From Niveispirillum lacus (GTDB taxonomy: Bacteria > Pseudomonadota > Alphaproteobacteria > Azospirillales > Azospirillaceae): a stretch of DNA of 64,000 bases. Shown in pieces: positions 27,124 to 39,431 of the stretch. Position 1 is the first letter of the stretch. The number at the start of each line of letters is the position of its first letter. The stretch spans positions 62,001 through 126,000 of the forward strand of contig NZ_NOXU01000031.1 of the NCBI RefSeq assembly GCF_002251795.1, in the 5' to 3' direction. The notes beneath the pieces were generated by a model, which was not told the DNA's origin, ran no database searches, and worked only from the letters and a program-made list of their open reading frames with translations. A program made the position numbers and the translations under genes.

Positions 27124-27783
27124 ATGCTCCGCCTCTATGACCACCTCACCTCCGGGAACGGCTTTAAGTGCCGCTGGCTGCTGTCGCAGCTTCGCCTGCC
27201 GTTTGAGCGGGTGGAGATGGATATTGATGCGGCCCAGACGCGGACCGACGCTTTCCTGGCGCTCAACCCCAACGGGCGCATCCCGCTGTTGCGGCTGGCA
27301 CCCGGCGACTTCCTGGCCGAAAGCAACGCCATCCTGCGCTGGCTGGCTGAGGACACGACTTTCTGGCCGGATAATCGCCGCGACAAGGCCGCCGTCCTGC
27401 AATGGCTGTTCTGGGAACAGTATAGCCATGAACCGAACATCGCGACGGCCCGGTTCTGGATCACCCATAAGGTGGCCATGGACCCCGAACGTATCCATGC
27501 CCTGATCGTGAAGCGCGAGCAGGGGCATGCGGCGCTGAAACTGATGGAACGCCACCTGACGGGCCGGGACTGGTTCGTGGGGCAGAAGGCCACCATCGCC
27601 GACATCGCACTCTACGCCTACACCCATGTGGCGGAAGAAGGGGGCTTCGACCTTGCCCCCTATCCAGCCATCCGCGACTGGCTGGACCGGTTTGCCGCCC
27701 AGCCGAACCACATCAACATCACAGACGCCGTGGGCACGCCCGTGTCCCTGGCCGACGCACTGTCTTCCGAACAGAGGGCCTGA
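27124..27783 (+). CDS. Glutathione S-transferase family protein
   Basis: A 219-residue GST: thioredoxin-like N-domain (MLRLYDHLTSGNGFKCRWLL, LNPNGRIPLL, ESNAILRWLAE) and all-helical C-domain (ATIADIALYAYTHVAEEGGF). The N-terminal SGNGFKCR stretch holds the likely catalytic Ser. It lies between gltD and gltB, two bases before the gltB start, so it is co-expressed with glutamate synthase. Substrate unknown. Confidence 0.9.
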   Translation: MLRLYDHLTSGNGFKCRWLLSQLRLPFERVEMDIDAAQTRTDAFLALNPNGRIPLLRLAPGDFLAESNAILRWLAEDTTFWPDNRRDKAAVLQWLFWEQYSHEPNIATARFWITHKVAMDPERIHALIVKREQGHAALKLMERHLTGRDWFVGQKATIADIALYAYTHVAEEGGFDLAPYPAIRDWLDRFAAQPNHINITDAVGTPVSLADALSSEQRA

Positions 27784-27785
27784 CC

Positions 27786-32327
<4,542 letters not shown>

Positions 32328-32328
32328 G

Positions 32329-32453
32329 TCCAAGTAAGGATAGGGGGCCGAAAGGCCCCCTTTTCATTTAAGGCCGCGACTCGGGAAACAAGGCTTTCTG
32401 CGGCTTGCCGAGTCGCAAGCCTGAGCCGCGAGTCGAATCTATCCTTACTTGGA
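32329..32453. repeat. 125-bp element with perfect 15-bp inverted ends
   Basis: TCCAAGTAAGGATAG (32329-32343) is exactly inverted at 32439-32453. The left end starts two bases after the gltB stop. Inside are the gltB terminator (32343-32360), GCGACTCGG (32376-32384) with CCGAGTCGC (32408-32416), and the alternative stem GGCTTGC/GCAAGCC (32402-32408/32415-32421). The layout resembles a small non-autonomous element (MITE) or REP-like extragenic repeat. No coding capacity; no clear target-site duplication. Confidence 0.7.
32343..32364 (+). terminator. gltB terminator
   Basis: GGGGGCC (32343-32349), GAAA tetraloop, GGCCCCC (32354-32360), then TTTT. Strong intrinsic terminator for the gltD-GST-gltB operon, nested inside the inverted-repeat element. 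Confidence 0.9.
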
Positions 32454-32530
32454 GACTGATGGGAGTCGGTAAGGGATCGGCGGGCGCTCGCCGTTTATTC
32501 CTGCCTTCAGTCATCAAGGCCCGTTCAAAA

Positions 32531-33121
32531 TCACGAAGCCATAAGGGCGGGCGTTTCCCTTCGTTCCAGCATCATGGCGTGGCGCAGATGGTGGGTGGCC
32601 TGGGCCGCATCGATCTCCGGATCACCATTCAGCAGCATGCCCGCCAAGCCATCCCGGAGCGCCTCCAGCCTGATGGCCGTGGCTTGCGGCTTTGGCAGGG
32701 ACCACGTGCCAGCGACATTGCCCGCTTCCAACAGCGCCGCGAGACGTTGGCGCAGGGCAGTGCGTGTGCGAGCCAGCGTGGCCTCCATAACTTTATCGGT
32801 CGCCGATAGGGCCTCTGCCTGAATCCACAGGGTCCAGTAGGGACGCGCCCCGTTATCGAATGACCCTGCGATAAACCGGTCCAGCGCCGCTGCCGGGTCT
32901 TCGCCGGTATGCCAGAGATCGGCGACCACCGCCTCGAAGATGGCTTCCCAAGCCATGGCCCTTAGCGCAGGCCAGCGGAAATGGTGGTTCAGCAGACCGG
33001 TCCCCACACCCGCACGCTCGGTCACCGCGCGGGTCTGCACGGCCAGCAAGCCCATCTCCAGTAACAATGTCACCGTCGCCTGCATGATCCGTTCCCGGCC
33101 ACCCTTGTCCCGTCCGTCCAC
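32531..33121 (-). CDS. TetR-family transcriptional regulator
   Basis: A 196-residue TetR-type repressor. The N-terminal helix-turn-helix runs from about residue 10 to 55 (RERIMQATVTLLLEMG, TRAVTERAGVGTGLLNHHF). The C-terminal ligand domain has the BetI/RutR-like pattern (RFIAGSFDNGARPYWTLW). Start GTG 33121 follows GGGAGAG. Divergent from a DUF418 membrane protein, with a twin palindromic operator between them, so it probably represses both. Confidence 0.88.
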   Translation of the reverse strand: MDGRDKGGRERIMQATVTLLLEMGLLAVQTRAVTERAGVGTGLLNHHFRWPALRAMAWEAIFEAVVADLWHTGEDPAAALDRFIAGSFDNGARPYWTLWIQAEALSATDKVMEATLARTRTALRQRLAALLEAGNVAGTWSLPKPQATAIRLEALRDGLAGMLLNGDPEIDAAQATHHLRHAMMLERRETPALMAS

Positions 33122-33154
33122 GTCCGCTCTCCCGCCTCAATAGAGCTGATTGAC

Positions 33155-33198
33155 ATGCTGAGCGAATGCTCAATATAAGATGAGCAATCGCTCAGCAT
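33155..33198. promoter_or_regulatory. Twin TetR operator
   Basis: Two 14-bp near-palindromes, TGAGCGAATGCTCA (33159-33172) and TGAGCAATCGCTCA (33181-33194), lie 22 bp apart centre to centre, about two helical turns, on the same face. Together they form an 18-bp inverted repeat (33155-33172 with 33181-33198, 17 of 18 matching). This is the divergent TetR/DUF418 promoter. Confidence 0.85.
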
Positions 33199-33211
33199 AT
33201 AGGTGGGTATC

Positions 33212-34324
33212 TTGTCGTCTGAACGCAACGCCGCGGTGGATGTCGTTCGTCTTTTGGCGCTGACCGGCATCTGTGTTGTCAACCTGCCCTTCTTTGCCCT
33301 ACCGACGGAAGCGACGATGGCCCTTCCGCCGGTCATGGTTGACCGGTTGGCCATGATGCTGGTGGAGCTGCTGTTCCAGGCGAAATTTTTTCTCCTGTTC
33401 TCCTTCATTTTTGGATGGGGAATGGAGATCCAGTCCCTGTCGGCGGAACGGGCCGGCGCCTCCTTCAATCGACGATTCGCACGTCGGCTTGCACTTCTGG
33501 CGTTGCTGGGCGGTTTGCATGTGCTTCTGGTGTTTGTCGGCGACATTCTGCTGCTCTATGCCCTTCTGGGTCTGCTGGCATGGCCGCTGCGGCGCAAGGC
33601 ACCAGGGCTGCTGCTGAAACTGGCCGCCGGTCTGGTGGCATTGGCCCTGGCGGGCACGCTGGCGCTGGGTCTGGTCTTGCTGGTGGCGGGCGATGTCGGG
33701 GCCGCGGCCACGCCCAACCTGGGCGGCACGTACCTGGACACGGTCACGGTGCGCCTGCGGGACTGGCCGTCGACATTCGCCTTTCTCGCCCTGTTTCAAG
33801 GCCCACTGGCGCTCGCGGCGTTCCTGACCGGAATCGTAGCGGCGCGCGGGAACTTCTTTCAACCCGACAGCCCGGCACGGCAGCGGTTACACCGTGCCCT
33901 GCCGGGGTTGCTGCTGGCCGGTCTGCTGTTCAATCTGGCCTATGTCGGCGGCACGACCACCATCGCACAACCCGGTGCCGGACTGTTGAGCGTTCTTGGC
34001 ATCGGCATGATCGCCCTGGGTGGACCGGTGCTGGCGGCCGCCTATCTGGCGGCCCTCCTCTGGCTGGCGGATCGCTGGCAACCGCCGGCTCTGCTGTTGC
34101 TGGCGGGACGCAACTCCCTGTCCTGTTATGTGATACAGGGTGTCATTGCCGGTGCGCTGTTCGGGGGATATGGTCTGGGCTGGTATAACAGCCTGGGGCA
34201 TGCGGCCCTGCTGGGTCTGTCACTGCTGGTGGCCCTGTCATCCATGATCCTGACGGGGCTGTATGCCCGGCACTTCGGCCGTGGACCGCTGGAGGCGTTG
34301 CTGCGGCGCTTCACCTATGGGTGA
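33212..34324 (+). CDS. DUF418 (YeiB-like) membrane protein
   Basis: A polytopic inner-membrane protein of about 370 residues with some ten hydrophobic helices. The N-terminus RNAAVDVVRLLALTGICVVN and the C-terminal ARNSLSCYVIQ-like helix (AGRNSLSCYVIQGVIAGALF) are typical of DUF418. I prefer TTG 33212, which has AGGTGGG upstream; a GTG at 33203 lacks a ribosome site. Transported or modified substrate unknown. Likely controlled by the divergent TetR. Confidence 0.85.
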   Translation: MSSERNAAVDVVRLLALTGICVVNLPFFALPTEATMALPPVMVDRLAMMLVELLFQAKFFLLFSFIFGWGMEIQSLSAERAGASFNRRFARRLALLALLGGLHVLLVFVGDILLLYALLGLLAWPLRRKAPGLLLKLAAGLVALALAGTLALGLVLLVAGDVGAAATPNLGGTYLDTVTVRLRDWPSTFAFLALFQGPLALAAFLTGIVAARGNFFQPDSPARQRLHRALPGLLLAGLLFNLAYVGGTTTIAQPGAGLLSVLGIGMIALGGPVLAAAYLAALLWLADRWQPPALLLLAGRNSLSCYVIQGVIAGALFGGYGLGWYNSLGHAALLGLSLLVALSSMILTGLYARHFGRGPLEALLRRFTYG

Positions 34325-34336
34325 TCCCCTACAACG

Positions 34337-34368
34337 CAAAACCGGCGCCCCATGGTCGGGACGCCGGC
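34337..34368 (-). terminator. ptsN terminator
   Basis: On the minus strand CCGGCGTCCC (34367-34358) pairs with GGGGCGCCGG (34351-34342) with one T-G pair, followed by TTTTGCG. It ends the rpoN-hpf-ptsN transcript and faces the DUF418 gene. Confidence 0.8.
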
Positions 34369-34397
34369 TTCACACATCTCACATCACACCCAGGTCC

Positions 34398-34856
34398 TTA
34401 CGCGGCATTCACCTGTTCGGTCTGGGCCAGCAGCGCATAAAGGGCATCGCCCGATTCTGCGCCGCGCAGCTTGTCACAAAGCAACGGGTCGCGCAGGGCG
34501 CGTGACACACGCGCCAGCGCCTTGAGGTGGTCGGCACCGGCCCCTTCCGGGGCCAGAAGCATGCAGATCAGATCCACAGGCTGTTCGTCGATCGCCTCAA
34601 AATCGACCGGCTTCTCCAGCCGGGCGAAGATGGCCATGACGTTGGACAAGCCGGGCAATTTGCCGTGCGGGATGCCGATGCCGCGCCCCACACCTGTGGT
34701 GCCCAGGCGTTCACGTTCCACCAGAACATCAAAAATAGCCCGTTCATGCTGGCCGGTGAGATCGGCCGCCTTCTTGGCCAGTTCCTGAAGGACCTGCTTT
34801 TTCGAGCCGGCCTTCAGGTTCGGGAGGATCGCCTCCGGCGTCAAAAGATCGTTCAT
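34398..34856 (-). CDS. ptsN: PTS IIA-Ntr component
   Basis: Nitrogen-related phosphocarrier of the PTS-Ntr chain, phosphorylated on the His of GIPHGKLP (residue 64 from the chosen start). It shows GSKKQVLQELAKKAADLTG and ERLGTTGVGRGIGIPHG. I prefer ATG 34856 (MNDLLTPEAILPNL, 152 residues), which matches the family N-terminus. An ATG at 34910 would add 18 unmatched residues; neither has a strong ribosome site. Third gene of rpoN-hpf-ptsN. Confidence 0.93.
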   Translation of the reverse strand: MNDLLTPEAILPNLKAGSKKQVLQELAKKAADLTGQHERAIFDVLVERERLGTTGVGRGIGIPHGKLPGLSNVMAIFARLEKPVDFEAIDEQPVDLICMLLAPEGAGADHLKALARVSRALRDPLLCDKLRGAESGDALYALLAQTEQVNAA

Positions 34857-34925
34857 CGCTGCCGAAGGTGTCTGGAAGGAAGGGGATACGGAACGCAAGG
34901 ATACAGCCATGGGGTACGCATCGCC

Positions 34926-35543
34926 TTACTGTTTCACCGACCCGGCCGCCCCGGCAGGGTCTACCCAACCGATGTTACCATCGGTTCGGCGATAGATCAT
35001 GTTCAGCCCGCCATGTGCGCGGTTGCGGAACATCAGCGCCGGCAACTCACCAAGGTCCATCCGCATAACAGCTTCGCTGACCGTCAGCATCTCGATGGAG
35101 GTCTCCATCTCCGCGACGACCATGCCATGATGCCCGTTGACTTCGGGTGCCGGCGTTTCTTCGCCGTCATAATCGTCGGAATCCGTTTCGGCTTCAAGGA
35201 TGTACTTGCGGGCGGGCTGGACCGGCAACTGACTGATGGTCGTCCGCTCGTGATGATCCTTCAGCCGGCGCTTATACCGTCGCAGACGCTTGGCCACACG
35301 GTCGGCGGCCTCGTCGAAGGCGGGATAGGGTTCCGTGGCTTCGGCGTTCGACTGCAACAGAATCCCGCGGCCGACATGCACCTGGATATCAGCCTTGTAA
35401 AGATGTGCATCCTTCGAAAGGATGACGGTCGCCTCCATGGGGTTCCCGAAATATTTTCCAACCATCGACGCTAGCTGATCCTTCACATGGGTCCGCAGTG
35501 CATCGCCCACATCCAGTTGCTTGCCTTTGACGGTAACTTGCAT
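34926..35543 (-). CDS. hpf: Ribosome hibernation promoting factor, long form
   Basis: A 205-residue long HPF that dimerises ribosomes in stationary phase. The N-terminal S30AE domain (MQVTVKGKQLDVGDALRTHV, PYPAFDEAADRVAKRLRRY) is joined by an acidic linker to the C-terminal dimerisation domain (MSVSEAVMRMDLG-type, ALMFRNRAHGGLNMIYRRTD). Usual position between rpoN and ptsN. Confidence 0.96.
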   Translation of the reverse strand: MQVTVKGKQLDVGDALRTHVKDQLASMVGKYFGNPMEATVILSKDAHLYKADIQVHVGRGILLQSNAEATEPYPAFDEAADRVAKRLRRYKRRLKDHHERTTISQLPVQPARKYILEAETDSDDYDGEETPAPEVNGHHGMVVAEMETSIEMLTVSEAVMRMDLGELPALMFRNRAHGGLNMIYRRTDGNIGWVDPAGAAGSVKQ

Positions 35544-35656
35544 ATTTGACCTGTCGTTTCAGGGCGCATGGCCTGACCCGAAGGAACCATCTTCCTGAGG
35601 CCGGCATCCAGACCGGGAGCCCCAGGACGGTCTTCCTTCAGCGGCCAGCGCAGGGG

Positions 35657-37189
35657 TTACAACCCAAGGGCCTTTTCCCGACGGCGCTGGACTGAAGAAG
35701 GGATCTTCATACCTTCACGATACTTCGCTACTGTCCGACGCGCAATGTCGATCCCATCGGCCCGCAGGATTTCGACAATTTTATCATCGGATAGGGTGTC
35801 GTCGGCTTTCTCGGCATCAATCAGGGCCTTGATCCGATAGCGCACGGCCTCTGCGGAGTGGGCGGCCTGTCCGTCGGCCCCCTGAATGGCGGAGGTGAAG
35901 AAATATTTCAGTTCGAACACGCCGCGCGGGCTCGACAGGAACTTGTTGGTTGTCACGCGGCTGACGGTGCTTTCATGCATCCCAATGGCTTCGGCGATAT
36001 CGCGCAAAATCAAGGGCTTCATGAATTGCAGCCCATGCAGGAAAAAGGCGTCCTGCTGGCGGACGATTTCGGTCGCCACCTTCAGGATGGTATTGGCCCG
36101 CTGATGCAGGCTTTTGACCAGCCAACTCGCCGATTGAAACTGTTCAGCGATATATTCCTTGTCGGCCTTACTGCGCGCACCGCTGGTCACGCGGCTGTGG
36201 TAGCGCTGGTTGACCAGGACGCGGGGCAGTGTCTCGGTATTCAGTTCCACGATCCAGCCGCCACCGGGGCTGGCCCGCATCAGGATATCGGGCACCACCG
36301 TCTGGACCGGTTCAAAATCAAAGGCCAGCGCCGGCTTGGGGTTCAGCGCCTTGATTTCCGCTACCATGTCCGAGAGGTCTTCAGCATCGCAGCCGCAGAC
36401 CTTCAATAATTGCTGGAGATTACGTGCTGCCAGCAGGGGCAGATTGTTCAGTAAAGCCTGCATGCAGGGGTCCAGGCGATTTTTTTCGCGCAACTGGTTG
36501 CCCAGACATTCAGCCAGCGTGCGGGCGAAAATACCGGCAGGATCAAAGCGCTGCATGCGCAGCAGCACATTTTCCACCTGTTCCAGCCCGCAGCCCAGTT
36601 GAGCCGCCACTTCCTCCAGCTTGCCTGTGAAGTAACCGGCCTCATCCAGATGATCCAGCAGGGCATAGGCCACCATGCGATCCAACCGGTCGCCCAGATC
36701 CATCGTGATCTGTTCTTCCAGATGGTCACGCAGCTTCGGCCGCTCGGTCAGTGTCGCCTCAAACCCCTCGCCCTCCTCATCGAAGCCACCAGAACGGGAT
36801 GACCATTCACCAAACTGCTCACCCGATCCCAGACCGGCGCTGTCCATATCGGCAGCGGAACTGTTGGTGTAGACATTCTCGTAATCGGTATCGAGCGGGG
36901 CGTCGTTCGACCCGGCCATCCGGTCGGAGGTGGCCAGCTCCACCGTGTCGGCCACACGGGCCTCATTCACCGGGGCGGGGGCCTCCTCCCGGTCCACGCC
37001 CGTTGTGGGCGCATCATTCCAGCCTGTCCCATCGTCCCGTTCCAGCAGCGGGTTCCGCTCCAGTTCTGAATCCACATATTCGGCCAATTCCAGATTGGAG
37101 AGCTGCAGCAGCTTGATCGCCTGCTGAAGCTGCGGCGTCATCACCAGCGACTGTGACTGGCGTATATCGAGCCGTTGCTGGAGCGCCAT
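35657..37189 (-). CDS. rpoN: RNA polymerase sigma-54 factor
   Basis: Sigma-54 of 510 residues. Region I is QSLVMTPQLQQAIKLLQLSN near 13-32, followed by an acidic region II and the core-binding and HTH regions. The DNA-contact RpoN box ARRTVAKYREGMKIPSS lies near the C-terminus. It starts the rpoN-hpf-ptsN operon. lptB, normally directly upstream, is 4.4 kb away because the bufferin operon lies between. The 236 bases upstream show no gene. Confidence 0.98.
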   Translation of the reverse strand: MALQQRLDIRQSQSLVMTPQLQQAIKLLQLSNLELAEYVDSELERNPLLERDDGTGWNDAPTTGVDREEAPAPVNEARVADTVELATSDRMAGSNDAPLDTDYENVYTNSSAADMDSAGLGSGEQFGEWSSRSGGFDEEGEGFEATLTERPKLRDHLEEQITMDLGDRLDRMVAYALLDHLDEAGYFTGKLEEVAAQLGCGLEQVENVLLRMQRFDPAGIFARTLAECLGNQLREKNRLDPCMQALLNNLPLLAARNLQQLLKVCGCDAEDLSDMVAEIKALNPKPALAFDFEPVQTVVPDILMRASPGGGWIVELNTETLPRVLVNQRYHSRVTSGARSKADKEYIAEQFQSASWLVKSLHQRANTILKVATEIVRQQDAFFLHGLQFMKPLILRDIAEAIGMHESTVSRVTTNKFLSSPRGVFELKYFFTSAIQGADGQAAHSAEAVRYRIKALIDAEKADDTLSDDKIVEILRADGIDIARRTVAKYREGMKIPSSVQRRREKALGL

Positions 37190-37425
37190 TCTTGCGAAAA
37201 GACCTGTTCTGACGGGCGGATAGCTGCCGATTGCAACGATGCCGCGGCACAGGCCCGACCATGGTCACCCCCGGAAAGCCGCAACCGTTACCCATAACGG
37301 CCTCTCGGCTGGCATACCCCTGTCGGCTGTTCCCCAGCGATGCCCAAGGTAAGGTGCAAGAGGCATGCCCGCAACAGTTAGGCCCGGTGGCGCTGAAAAT
37401 TATTCCATTGCTTTCTGCGGCGGCT

Positions 37426-38079
37426 TTACTTTTGCACCCCATGCCAGCGGAACAGCACCCGTCCCAACGGCGCCAGCACGGCTCCGACGCTCAGCACCGC
37501 CAGGATCTGGATGGCGATCAACAATGGCGCATCAAGATCATCATGTATCAGCCGTTCGCCGAACATGGCCATACCGCCACCGGCGATCAACAGCAGCGCC
37601 ATCATGCGCACCGGCGCGACGGGCGCGGCGCGGCGCATGTCAGCCGCCAGGAAAAGGGCTGACCCAATGCTGATAACCGGAAAACAATAGGGGCAGAAGA
37701 GATGGACCATATCCGGTATGGCCTGCGTTTCCAGGGTGGGGCGCGCGCTTTCCCACGCGACCAGCAGCCAGAAAGCAGCGGCCGGCAGCCAGATCAGCCT
37801 TTCCCAGCCGCGCCGCCCAGGCACGGAAAAGGAAATGGCGGCAAAGCCGGCCAACAACGCCGTGCCCAGCGCCAGCGCCTGTTTGGCGAGCCAGACAGGG
37901 TTGCTAATAACAAGACCAAGATCCGGCCGGATGCCATGCCAACTGGTCGCCAGCGCCATCAGCCCCAGGGATGCCGCGCCCCAAAGCAGCAACCGCAGCA
38001 CCGGCGGGGGCAGGCGGCGGGCCGCACTCGCCTCACTGCTCAACCGCTCGATCAGGTGGCTTGTATCAGCCATGGTCAT
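37426..38079 (-). CDS. NrsF-like anti-sigma factor (DUF1109)
   Basis: A 217-residue membrane protein with about six hydrophobic helices and a short cytosolic N-terminus (DTSHLIERLSSEASAARRL), matching DUF1109/NrsF, the anti-sigma partner of SigF-type ECF factors in Caulobacter. Its only two Cys form a CxxC (HLFCPYC, Cys129 and Cys132), a possible thiol or metal sensor; the Cys pair in Caulobacter NrsF is spaced farther apart as I recall. The start overlaps the sigma gene end; ATG 38073 is an alternative. Confidence 0.88.
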   Translation of the reverse strand: MTMADTSHLIERLSSEASAARRLPPPVLRLLLWGAASLGLMALATSWHGIRPDLGLVISNPVWLAKQALALGTALLAGFAAISFSVPGRRGWERLIWLPAAAFWLLVAWESARPTLETQAIPDMVHLFCPYCFPVISIGSALFLAADMRRAAPVAPVRMMALLLIAGGGMAMFGERLIHDDLDAPLLIAIQILAVLSVGAVLAPLGRVLFRWHGVQK

Positions 38080-38626
38080 CTTCCTTCCGTAACAATTGCC
38101 GTAACCCCACGATCCCGCGGTGGACGGCGACTTTCAGCGCGCCGATGCTGACGCCGCTGGCGTCTGATGCTTCTTTCAAACTCAGCCCTTGCACCTTCAA
38201 CATCTCGATGGCTGTCCGCTGGCGTTCCGGCAGACGTGACAGGAGCGGCCCCAACGCGACCTGAGGGGCCGGCTCCGCCTCCGGTTGGGCAACCGTATCG
38301 GCGATGCCATCATCGAAATCCGTCTCCACCGCCCGCCGCCGATAGGTGCGGCGCAGGGCGTCGGACAGTCGGTTGCGGGCGATGGCGCCCAGCCACGGAC
38401 CGACGGGGCGCCCCGGCTGAAAGGTCGGCAGCGCCTGATGAACGGCCAGCAGCGTGTCCTGGACAAAATCTTCCAGATCGGCTGGCCGTGCCAGTTTTCC
38501 CCGGCCCACCGCCCGGATCAGCGGCACCACGGCACGCAGGAACGCCGCATAGGATGCACGATTCCCGTCCTGCGCCGCTGTCAGCAGCAGGCCAAGCTCC
38601 GCTTCATCCGTCCCTCGCACGCTCAC
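38066..38626 (-). CDS. ECF RNA polymerase sigma factor, SigF-like
   Basis: A 186-residue ECF sigma. Region 2 is DLEDFVQDTLLAVHQALPTF followed by WLGAIARNRLSDALRR; region 4 is LPERQRTAIEMLKVQGLSLK with GVSIGALKVAVHRGI. It overlaps the anti-sigma gene by 14 bases and is the sixth gene of the bufferin operon, so it probably activates its own operon from the promoter at 41412-41440. Confidence 0.92.
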   Translation of the reverse strand: MSVRGTDEAELGLLLTAAQDGNRASYAAFLRAVVPLIRAVGRGKLARPADLEDFVQDTLLAVHQALPTFQPGRPVGPWLGAIARNRLSDALRRTYRRRAVETDFDDGIADTVAQPEAEPAPQVALGPLLSRLPERQRTAIEMLKVQGLSLKEASDASGVSIGALKVAVHRGIVGLRQLLRKEDDHG

Positions 38627-38657
38627 GCCGTCTCCGTCGATAGCCGAGGCTGCCCCG

Positions 38658-38915
38658 TCATTTTGGCGGCTTCGACGGCTTGGTCACGCCGTTCTGTTCC
38701 AGAAAAGCCTGGAACTTTGCGGGGTCCAGGAAATAGAGGTCCAGGCATTCATTAAATTTGTCCTGATCCTTGATGGATTTGCAGAGGCGTTCGGCCTCTT
38801 CGTTTGCCGCCTGTTTCTGAGCCTTTTCAGCGGCGCTCATGGATGGTGTTGTGGCCTGTGCCAGGGACGGCAGGAACAGGATCGAAAGCAGGAGCGGAAA
38901 GCCAAAGCGTCGCAT
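38658..38915 (-). CDS. Small exported protein with two cysteines
   Basis: An 85-residue protein: signal peptide MRRFGFPLLLSILFLPSLAQA, then a helical, charged mature part of about 64 residues with two Cys (Cys45 in ERLCKSIKD, Cys57 in FNECLDLY) and a short basic tail. It sits three bases after doxX and before the sigma gene, so it belongs to the operon. I do not recognise a family. A periplasmic helical hairpin closed by a disulfide, or a metal-binding partner of the bufferin, would fit; both are inference. Confidence 0.65.
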   Translation of the reverse strand: MRRFGFPLLLSILFLPSLAQATTPSMSAAEKAQKQAANEEAERLCKSIKDQDKFNECLDLYFLDPAKFQAFLEQNGVTKPSKPPK

Positions 38916-38918
38916 GGG

Positions 38919-39431
38919 TCACCTCGTGGTTTCGGGCGAGAGCTGACTGCCGCGTGTGCGCAGCACCCGCCAGCCGGCATCTATTGACCAGGTGCCAGGG
39001 CCCAGCACAAACAGCACGCCCGCGACCAGAATCCATGGAATCTGTTCCGCTGCAATGGCGATCCCATTTTCCACCCCCTGAGGTGTCTGGCCGATGACCA
39101 GGAACAGGGTTGCGGCCATCACCCCCAGACCGGCAGCCCCTACGCGTCCGGCCAGACCCAGGATCAGCAGCAGGCTCAACACTATTTCCGCGCCGGTGGT
39201 CAGCGGCGCCGCGATGGCGGCCGGCAGCAGGGGAACCGGATGGATGTCGGTAAACAGGAATGCCTGCGCATCCCAGGTGAAGACCCGGTGCCAGCCCGCG
39301 GTGGCAAAGGGCCAGGCCAGCCACAGCCGCGCCAGCAGCAGCCCGGCGCCAAGGACCTGCCGCGCCAACGGGCGCAGCCGCAGCGTCGGTCCGGGATCAG
39401 TCAGGAACAGGGCAAGGCGGCGGATCAGCAT
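38919..39431 (-). CDS. DoxX family membrane protein
   Basis: A 170-residue four-helix membrane protein of the DoxX/DoxD type (LLLARLWLAWPFATAGWHRV, AEIVLSLLLILGLAGRVGAA). DoxX genes often accompany DUF692-DUF2063 pairs, for example in the Caulobacter gold-induced (gig) operon. Its ATG overlaps the end of the DUF2063 gene. Probable quinone- or redox-linked role in the envelope; exact function unknown. Confidence 0.88.
   Translation of the reverse strand: MLIRRLALFLTDPGPTLRLRPLARQVLGAGLLLARLWLAWPFATAGWHRVFTWDAQAFLFTDIHPVPLLPAAIAAPLTTGAEIVLSLLLILGLAGRVGAAGLGVMAATLFLVIGQTPQGVENGIAIAAEQIPWILVAGVLFVLGPGTWSIDAGWRVLRTRGSQLSPETTR

Noticed and set aside
32329-32453. Possible CRISPR-like repeat or tRNA in the inverted-repeat element
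   Set aside because: Only one pair of inverted repeats, no spaced direct repeats, no cloverleaf.
37190-37425. A gene between rpoN and the anti-sigma gene
   Set aside because: Only frames without ribosome sites or coding character; probably the rpoN promoter.
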